DNA of 32,381 nucleotides from Paludibacteraceae bacterium (lineage in GTDB: Bacteria; Bacteroidota; Bacteroidia; Bacteroidales; Paludibacteraceae): assembly GCA_017384225.1 (NCBI GenBank), contig JAFNUD010000088.1:1-32381 (forward strand), given 5' to 3'. This document shows, piece by piece, positions 26,958 to 32,381 of this stretch. Within the stretch, counting starts at the first letter, position 1, and the number at the start of each line of letters is the position of its first letter. The translations under genes were made by a program, and so were the position numbers. The notes below the pieces were generated by a model. That model was not told where the DNA came from and searched no databases. It saw nothing but the letters and a program-made list of their open reading frames with translations.

Positions 26958-28007
26958 ATGGTATTACTCGGAAAAACATTAGAAGAACTGCAAGCGGTAG
27001 CCCAAGAAGTTGGGCTACCACGCTTTGCTGGTAAGCAGTTGGCAGAGTGGATCTACGTGCGTCGTGCCACTTCGTTCGATGAAATGACTAACATCTCGCT
27101 CAAAGGACGTGAAGCACTCAAAGCCCGCTACACCATCGGTCGCCACGCCCCCGTAGCCGAAGCCATCTCCAAAGATGGTACAAAGAAGTACCTATTCGCC
27201 ATAAAAGGCGAGAAGGCGATGAGGCGAGAAGGCGATGAGGCGAGGTATATCGAATCCGTCTATATCCCCGATGAGGATCGTGCTACGCTCTGCGTGAGCA
27301 CACAGGCGGGTTGCAAAATGGGTTGTAAATTCTGTATGACAGGCACATTGGGTTTCCACGGGCACCTATCTGCAGCAGATATCCTCAACCAGATCTTCTC
27401 CATTCCAGATGCCGACAAACTCACCAATATCGTCTATATGGGTGAAGGCGAACCAATGGACAATCTAGACAACGTTCTGCGTTCGCTCAACGCCATGACT
27501 AGCCCTTGGGGATGTGCGTGGTCGCCCAAACGAATCACCGTTTCCTCAGTAGGAATAACCAAAGGACTCAAACGCTTTATTGAGGAAAGCGAATGCCACT
27601 TGGCAATTTCTCTGCATAATCCATTCGCTATTGAACGTCAGGAGATTATGCCTATTGAGAAAGCACAGCATCTAAGCGATGTGATTGCCCTACTCCGTCA
27701 GTACGATTGGACTCATCAGCGTCGCGTGAGCTTCGAATATATCTGCTGGGGCGGTGTAAACGATACCCCAAAACATGCTAACGAACTTCTACGCCTACTA
27801 AAAGGCATTGACTGCCGAATCAACCTTATCCGTTTTCACGCAGGAGTAAATCAAGACTTCCCCGGTTCAGACGAACGACAAATGGAGTGGCTGCGCGATT
27901 ACCTTACCCAACACGGAATAACGACTACCATACGGCGCAGTAGAGGAGAAGATATATTGGCAGCATGCGGCATGTTGGTGAATTCCTTGGAAGGACAAAA
28001 CAAATAA
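26958..28007 (+). CDS. rlmN: 23S rRNA/tRNA (adenine-C2)-methyltransferase RlmN
   Basis: RlmN is a radical-SAM enzyme that methylates A2503 of 23S rRNA and A37 of some tRNAs. The 4Fe-4S cysteines are C119, C123 and C126 (AGCKMGCKFCMTG); the methyl-carrying and resolving cysteines expected from the family correspond to C337 (ILAACGML) and C112 (TLCVST). Length (349 aa) is normal. Between the N-terminal domain and VYIPDEDRATLC is an unusual basic loop, EKAMRREGDEAR, encoded by a tandem DNA repeat (27207-27245). It lies 75 nt after glyA, with a GTTCAACATTG repeat in the gap. Confidence 0.95.
   Translation: MVLLGKTLEELQAVAQEVGLPRFAGKQLAEWIYVRRATSFDEMTNISLKGREALKARYTIGRHAPVAEAISKDGTKKYLFAIKGEKAMRREGDEARYIESVYIPDEDRATLCVSTQAGCKMGCKFCMTGTLGFHGHLSAADILNQIFSIPDADKLTNIVYMGEGEPMDNLDNVLRSLNAMTSPWGCAWSPKRITVSSVGITKGLKRFIEESECHLAISLHNPFAIERQEIMPIEKAQHLSDVIALLRQYDWTHQRRVSFEYICWGGVNDTPKHANELLRLLKGIDCRINLIRFHAGVNQDFPGSDERQMEWLRDYLTQHGITTTIRRSRGEDILAACGMLVNSLEGQNK
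27207..27245 (+). repeat. Tandem 16-mer inside rlmN
   Basis: Two exact copies of GGCGAGAAGGCGATGA (27207-27222, 27223-27238) plus GGCGAGG. Because 16 is not a multiple of 3, the two copies are read in different frames, yet the gene stays open. Confidence 0.85.
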
Positions 28008-28030
28008 GCATACGTGATTTAACATAATAA

Positions 28031-28062
28031 TTTGCAGATTTACAAAAAAAGTTGTACCTTTG
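28031..28062 (+). promoter_or_regulatory. Promoter of pheT
   Basis: TTTG 28031-28034, 20 nt, TACCTTTG 28055-28062; the ATG is about 50 nt downstream. Confidence 0.85.
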
Positions 28063-28113
28063 CAGACTGATTTCGTAGAGAAAACAATTTATACCTGATA
28101 ATATAGTAAAACA

Positions 28114-30600
28114 ATGAATATTTCGTACAAATGGCTCAAACGCTACATCGCACTCACAGATAGCGCGGAAGAGGTAGCAAAAATCTTGACTTCCATCGGA
28201 TTGGAAGTTGGTACTGTAGAGAAAGTACAAACCATCAAAGGTGGTTTGGAGGGATTGGTAGTAGGTGAAGTTATCACTTGCGTAGATCACCCTAACTCCG
28301 ATCACTTGCACATCACCACTACCCGCGTAGCGCCTGATGCAGAACCTCTGCAAATTGTATGCGGTGCACCTAACGTAGCTGCAGGTCAAAAAGTAATCGT
28401 AGCTACAGTAGGTACTGTACTATACGACGGCGATGAGAAATTTACCATCAAGAAAGGCAAAATCCGTGGCGAAGAGTCGTTGGGTATGATTTGCGCCGAA
28501 GATGAGATAGGCGTAGGTACTAACCACGATGGCATCATGGTATTGCCAGCAGACACTCCTGTAGGAATGCCTGCAAAAGAGTATTTCGGCGTAGAAGACG
28601 ACACACTCATAGAGGTAGATATCACCCCTAACCGATCAGATGCAGCCAGTCACTATGGTGTAGCACGTGATTTGTATGCATATTATCAGGCTAAAGGCGA
28701 TAAGGCAATAAAGCTAGAAAAACCTTCAGTAGAAGCATTTAAGGTAGATAGCAACGAGTTGCCTATTGAGGTAGTAGTAGATAACGCAGAGGCATGCCCT
28801 CGCTATACCGGCGTGAGCATCAAAGGAGTAACGATCGCAGAATCACCAGACTGGCTCAAAAAAGCATTGTCCACCATCGGTATTCGTCCGATCAACAACG
28901 TAGTTGATGCGACTAACTTTGTTCTCCACGAGATGGGACAAGCACTCCACTCTTTCGATGCCGACAAAATCAAAGGCAACAAAGTGATTGTAAAGAACGC
29001 TACCGAAGGACAAAAATTCACTACTTTAGACGGCATTGAGCGCACTCTATCTGCTGCCGACTTGATGATTTGCAACGCAGAAGAGCCAATGTGTATTGCA
29101 GGTGTATTCGGCGGACAAGACTCTGGTATTACAGAGCAGACAAAGAACGTATTCCTTGAAAGTGCATACTTCAATCCTGTCAGCATACGTAAGACAGCTC
29201 GTCGTCATCAACTCTCTACAGATGCAAGTTTCCGCTACGAGCGTGGTTGCGACCCTAATAATACTCTCTATGTGCTCAAGCGCTGCGCACTACTCATCCA
29301 AGAAGTGGCAGGCGGTGAGATTGCTATGGAGGTAACCGACCAAGGTACTACATGCTTCGAGCCATTCCCTGTAGAACTCAATATCGACCGCGTAGAATCA
29401 TTGATTGGCAAGCAATTAGGCGAAGAACTTATCGAGACTATCCTCTCTGCATTGGAAGTAGCAATCTACAGCAAAGAGGGCAAGATATGGCAGATTGGCG
29501 TACCTCGCTATCGCGTGGACGTACAACGCGAGTGCGACGTGGTAGAAGACATCCTGCGCATCTATGGATTCAACAACGTGGAGTTCCCAGAGAAACTCAA
29601 CACATCACTCAGCTATAATCCAAAGCCAAACCCAGTAGCATTGCAAATCCGCCTTTCAGAGCAACTCACAGCTCAAGGCTTCAACGAGATTCTCAATAAC
29701 TCGCTCACCAAAATGTCGTACTACGAGGCACTGGAAGCATACACGCTGGACACATGTGTAAAGATTATGAATCCACTCAGTCAGGATCTTGGTGTGATGC
29801 GTCAGACATTGCTCTTCGGTGGACTCGAGAGCATCCAACGCAATGCAAACCGCAAGAATGCCGACTTGAAGTTTTACGAGTTTGGTAACTGCTATCACTA
29901 CGATGCACAGAAGATTGCAACTCGCCAGGCGAAAGACCCACATTGGACATATGACCCACTATATGCTTATAGCGAAGACCCACATTTGGCATTATGGTTG
30001 ACGGGTAACAAGACCGCACAATCATGGGTAATGAAGGAGGAAAAGACCAGTTTCTACCAATTGCATGCCTATGTAAGCAATGTACTTCGTCGCTTGGGCA
30101 TTGCCTATAAATTGGCTCCATTGGCAGCGAATGATTTATTCGACGATGGTATGGAGGTACTCGCACCTAACGGCAAGCAAATAGGCGTGATAGCTATCGT
30201 AGCTAAGAAACAACTGAAAGCATTTGATATTGACAATCCTGTATATTATGCAGACCTCGATTGGAACATGCTCCTTCGTCTGCACAAGCAATACAAGCCA
30301 GTCATCAACGATCTGCCTAAGTATCCAGAAGTAAAACGCGACTTTGCACTCTTGGTGGATAAGTCGGTGAAGTTTGCCGACCTAGTGCAAGCAGCCTATG
30401 CTGTAGAGAAGAAACTGCTCAAGCAAGTAAACCTCTTCGATGTATATGAAGGCAAGAACCTCGAGGCTGGTAAGAAGAGCTACGCACTCTCTTTCATCCT
30501 ACAAGATGCAGAGAATACCCTCAAAGACAAGCAGATAGAAGCCATCATGACCAAACTGCAAAAGACCTTTGAGGAGAAATTCAATGCGAAACTGAGATAA
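28114..30600 (+). CDS. pheT: Phenylalanyl-tRNA synthetase beta subunit
   Basis: The 828-residue beta subunit forms an alpha2-beta2 enzyme that charges tRNA-Phe. Domains in order: N-terminal region and EMAP-like tRNA-binding domain (VVGEVITCVDHPNSDHLHIT, about 45-150), B3/B4 editing domain (about 210-390, VDATNFVLHEMGQ and HSFDADK), B5 domain, catalytic-like core, and C-terminal anticodon-binding FDX-ACB domain (LPKYPEVKRDFALLVD, about 730-828). Length is near the usual 790-820. The alpha subunit (pheS) is not adjacent, the normal Bacteroidales arrangement as far as I recall. Confidence 0.97.
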   Translation: MNISYKWLKRYIALTDSAEEVAKILTSIGLEVGTVEKVQTIKGGLEGLVVGEVITCVDHPNSDHLHITTTRVAPDAEPLQIVCGAPNVAAGQKVIVATVGTVLYDGDEKFTIKKGKIRGEESLGMICAEDEIGVGTNHDGIMVLPADTPVGMPAKEYFGVEDDTLIEVDITPNRSDAASHYGVARDLYAYYQAKGDKAIKLEKPSVEAFKVDSNELPIEVVVDNAEACPRYTGVSIKGVTIAESPDWLKKALSTIGIRPINNVVDATNFVLHEMGQALHSFDADKIKGNKVIVKNATEGQKFTTLDGIERTLSAADLMICNAEEPMCIAGVFGGQDSGITEQTKNVFLESAYFNPVSIRKTARRHQLSTDASFRYERGCDPNNTLYVLKRCALLIQEVAGGEIAMEVTDQGTTCFEPFPVELNIDRVESLIGKQLGEELIETILSALEVAIYSKEGKIWQIGVPRYRVDVQRECDVVEDILRIYGFNNVEFPEKLNTSLSYNPKPNPVALQIRLSEQLTAQGFNEILNNSLTKMSYYEALEAYTLDTCVKIMNPLSQDLGVMRQTLLFGGLESIQRNANRKNADLKFYEFGNCYHYDAQKIATRQAKDPHWTYDPLYAYSEDPHLALWLTGNKTAQSWVMKEEKTSFYQLHAYVSNVLRRLGIAYKLAPLAANDLFDDGMEVLAPNGKQIGVIAIVAKKQLKAFDIDNPVYYADLDWNMLLRLHKQYKPVINDLPKYPEVKRDFALLVDKSVKFADLVQAAYAVEKKLLKQVNLFDVYEGKNLEAGKKSYALSFILQDAENTLKDKQIEAIMTKLQKTFEEKFNAKLR

Positions 30601-30642
30601 CAGACCAGCTACGCTGACTTCTAACAGCGAAGCGATCAAAAT

Positions 30643-30756
30643 ATGACCTACGAGGAATATATACAAGAACAACAAACAGCATTCAACGAGGAACAATCGG
30701 ACGAATGCTGTTTTGTTGAAAATCAAGCTGAAGGTGTATTCGTCAGGGGACATTAA
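30643..30756 (+). CDS. Tiny ORF after pheT (37 aa), doubtful
   Basis: A 37-codon frame starts 43 nt after pheT (MTYEEYIQEQQTAFNEEQSD, then a CCFVENQAEGVFVRGH tail). It is acidic and Gln/Glu-rich with two adjacent cysteines. The frame ends inside a 7-bp hairpin. It could be a real small protein or a remnant; I have no homologue in mind. Confidence 0.35.
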   Translation: MTYEEYIQEQQTAFNEEQSDECCFVENQAEGVFVRGH

Positions 30757-30769
30757 ATGGATTGTCCCC
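30746..30769. terminator. Weak hairpin between convergent genes
   Basis: GGGGACA 30746-30752 with TGTCCCC 30763-30769, 10-nt loop, no T-run on either side. It is the only terminator-like structure between pheT and the convergent SDR gene. Confidence 0.35.
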
Positions 30770-30778
30770 CACTCTCTG

Positions 30779-31546
30779 TTAAAATAATCCTATTTTTCGA
30801 ATAAGGCGCAGCAAACAGGTTGGTACCAACGCCACAAGCGCTATCAGCACAGCGTTCCACACACATGGTACGCTCACTTTTGCACGTCCACGGAACATAC
30901 CTCTCAAACCGCGCTTGGCAAGATATTGTGGTTGCACAATATAACCCAACACTAAGCCCAACTTTGTAGCCCAAGGACGGATATTGTACAATCCTGTATT
31001 GATAGCACCAGGTGTAACATCTGTGATTATCACACCTTTATCTTTGAGTTCCACGTAAGTAGAACGACTAAAATTCTTCAAGAAAGCCTTGGTGCTAGCG
31101 TAACTACCCAAACGCTGAACGGCAATATCGGCAGTCACCGAACACATATTCAGCACGTATCCTTTGCCGCGTTTTGCCATGTCTGGCGCAAAATAATAGA
31201 TCAGCATAGCAGGTGTTATCATATGCAAATTGAAAATCAGCATATTGAACGCCACGCTATCTTGCAAGAAGTCGCGGTCATGATATACTCCAGCATTGTT
31301 AATAATCACTTCTACTTCCAAGTGTTGTTCTTGGCAATAGGTATAGAGTTCTTTGGTAGCAGTTTGCGTGCCTAAGTCCATCACTAAATCAACTACCTTT
31401 ACGGGAAAATCAGCGCGAAGCAATTGACCTTTCTCATGAATAGCATCTTCGTTGCTCACGATGAGCAAATCATATCCTTTGGCAGCTAACTGACGGGCGT
31501 ATTCATAACCACAACCCGAGCTGGCTCCTGTAACAAGTGCGTACAT
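30779..31546 (-). CDS. Short-chain dehydrogenase/reductase with C-terminal hydrophobic tail
   Basis: The 255-residue SDR has an N-terminal TGASSGCGYEYA nucleotide motif, NNAG in IINNAGVYHD and the catalytic Ser-Tyr-Lys in NMCSVTADIA...SYASTKAF. Substrate is unknown. The C-terminal 25 residues form a hydrophobic helix (NAVLIALVALVPTCLLRLI), which is unusual for FabG-like enzymes but seen in membrane-associated 17-beta-HSD-like SDRs, suggesting a lipid or sterol-like substrate at the membrane (inference). ATG 31546 is chosen over an extension to 31576 that reaches the promoter. Confidence 0.88.
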   Translation of the reverse strand: MYALVTGASSGCGYEYARQLAAKGYDLLIVSNEDAIHEKGQLLRADFPVKVVDLVMDLGTQTATKELYTYCQEQHLEVEVIINNAGVYHDRDFLQDSVAFNMLIFNLHMITPAMLIYYFAPDMAKRGKGYVLNMCSVTADIAVQRLGSYASTKAFLKNFSRSTYVELKDKGVIITDVTPGAINTGLYNIRPWATKLGLVLGYIVQPQYLAKRGLRGMFRGRAKVSVPCVWNAVLIALVALVPTCLLRLIRKIGLF

Positions 31547-31573
31547 ATCAAAATTATAAATAAAAAAACACCA

Positions 31574-31604
31574 CAAAAGTACAACAAAAAATGCACATAC
31601 GCAA
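31574..31604 (-). promoter_or_regulatory. Promoter of the SDR gene
   Basis: Minus strand: TTG (31604-31602, inside CTTG-like GCTTGC), 20 nt, TACTTTTG (31581-31574). The rest of the gap up to 31814 is AT-rich with no gene that I can support. Confidence 0.65.
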
Positions 31605-31814
31605 GCGGAGCGAGGAATTTGTTGAAAAATAATAGATTTATAAACAAATACACCATCAAATCATTCACTTGGTGGTTTTCGGAAGATTTATTAAAAACAA
31701 AAATTAGATAAAATGGGATCCCAGCAAAGTTACAACATGTTTCTGAATTATGCAAAAGATTTGAGCAAAAAATCGTGCATAAGAATTGGCGAGTGATTGA
31801 AAGTTCTATAACAA

Positions 31815-31843
31815 CAATCGCCACGGGGAAACCGTGGCGATTG
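31815..31843 (-). terminator. Terminator of the methylmalonyl-CoA mutase gene
   Basis: CAATCGCCACGG (31815-31826) with CCGTGGCGATTG (31832-31843), 12 bp perfect, 5-nt loop; on the minus strand TTGTTGTTATAG follows. It lies 24 nt after the mutase stop. Confidence 0.8.
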
Positions 31844-31867
31844 CATTGTTTATAGTGGATAACTGAA

Positions 31868-32381
31868 TTACTCAGCCATCAAAAGCTCCATGATGGTGCA
31901 AGCTGACTTAGCCACTGGACTACCAGGACCGAAGATAGCAGCTACACCTGCCTTGTAGAGGTACTCATAGTCTTGTGCTGGGATAACACCACCAGCGATA
32001 ACCATGATATCCTCGCGGCCAAGCTTCTTGAGCTCCTCGATCACTTGAGGAACCAAAGTCTTGTGACCAGCAGCCAAAGAAGATACACCGAGTACGTGAA
32101 CATCGTTCTCAACCGCTTGCTTAGCAGCCTCCGCTGGAGTTTGGAACAATGGACCCATATCTACGTCGAAACCGCAGTCAGCGTAGCCAGTAGCTACCAC
32201 CTTAGCACCACGGTCGTGACCGTCTTGACCCATCTTAGCAATCATGATACGAGGTTGACGACCCTCTTTCTTAGCAAATGCTGCTGTGAGTTCTTGTGCC
32301 TTAACGAAGAACTCGTCATTCTTAGTTCCTGATGCGTACACGCCTGAAATAGTTCTAATAGTTGCTGAATAGCGTCCAACC
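31868..32381 (-). CDS. Methylmalonyl-CoA mutase large subunit, C-terminal part (cut by window end)
   Basis: Only the last 170 residues are present; the frame continues beyond 32381 ([19 protein letters not shown] reads through the edge). They form the cobalamin-binding domain: DGHDRG in [11 protein letters not shown] holds the His that coordinates cobalt, followed by GVSSLAAGH and the IAGGVIP segment. The enzyme interconverts methylmalonyl-CoA and succinyl-CoA with adenosylcobalamin; in Bacteroidales it serves propionate formation from succinate. The small subunit is expected upstream on this strand, outside the window. Confidence 0.95.
   Translation of the reverse strand, partial: VGRYSATIRTISGVYASGTKNDEFFVKAQELTAAFAKKEGRQPRIMIAKMGQDGHDRGAKVVATGYADCGFDVDMGPLFQTPAEAAKQAVENDVHVLGVSSLAAGHKTLVPQVIEELKKLGREDIMVIAGGVIPAQDYEYLYKAGVAAIFGPGSPVAKSACTIMELLMAE

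Overview
This window reads as a chromosomal segment of a Bacteroidota bacterium, most likely order Bacteroidales; the genus cannot be fixed from sequence alone. The evidence is: (i) at least eight promoters of the Bacteroidota primary sigma type, TTTG (or CTTG), about 20 nt, then TAnnTTTG, often with an A-rich spacer; (ii) little use of Shine-Dalgarno sequences; (iii) lineage-typical genes such as a PorE-like TPR/propeller/OmpA lipoprotein of the type IX secretion family, a small membrane protein of a Bacteroidales type, a DPP-like S9 lipoprotein peptidase and methylmalonyl-CoA mutase.

Region 1 (1-2500) is AT-rich and accessory-looking. It holds an unrecognised 247-residue protein, then a promoter-to-terminator unit (about 1122-1373) with no convincing protein but extensive self-complementarity, which I call a candidate structured non-coding RNA. 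Two small ORFs follow (61 and 78 aa), each preceded by a nearly identical 49-nt leader spaced exactly 300 bp apart, with a hairpin and a possible pseudoknot. Next come two copies of a 17-nt repeat, each placed just 5' of a strong terminator hairpin. Region 2 (2529-3839, minus) is an unrecognised 436-aa protein. Region 3 (3985-6500) is again AT-rich: a promoter, a roughly 270-nt leader, a 76-aa protein and two membrane proteins carrying SHOCT modules at opposite ends, followed by a perfect 28-bp inverted repeat built from three 9-mers.

Region 4 (6574-15060) is housekeeping: a MATE transporter (minus) diverging from a 2-hydroxyacid dehydrogenase - pepT - gcvT - rmuC series. That series ends in a truncated HAD-hydrolase remnant abutting the groES-groEL promoter region; groEL ends in a clear terminator. 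Region 5 (15107-24246) is a long co-directional series: yigZ-like, coaD, S41 protease, small membrane protein, porE-like, thyA, folA, S9 peptidase, fabG. An aminotransferase converges on it with overlapping stop codons. Region 6 (25524-30760): glyA, rlmN and pheT, then a tiny ORF. Region 7 (30779-32381, minus): an SDR oxidoreductase and the 3' end of the methylmalonyl-CoA mutase large subunit, which runs off the window.

Functionally, gcvT, glyA, thyA and folA all belong to folate one-carbon metabolism, although they sit in separate transcription units. The most interesting parts are the non-coding and small-gene structures in regions 1 and 3, and short GGCGATGAGGCGA-type repeats that have entered several coding regions in frame. 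No tRNA, rRNA, CRISPR array or insertion sequence was recognised.
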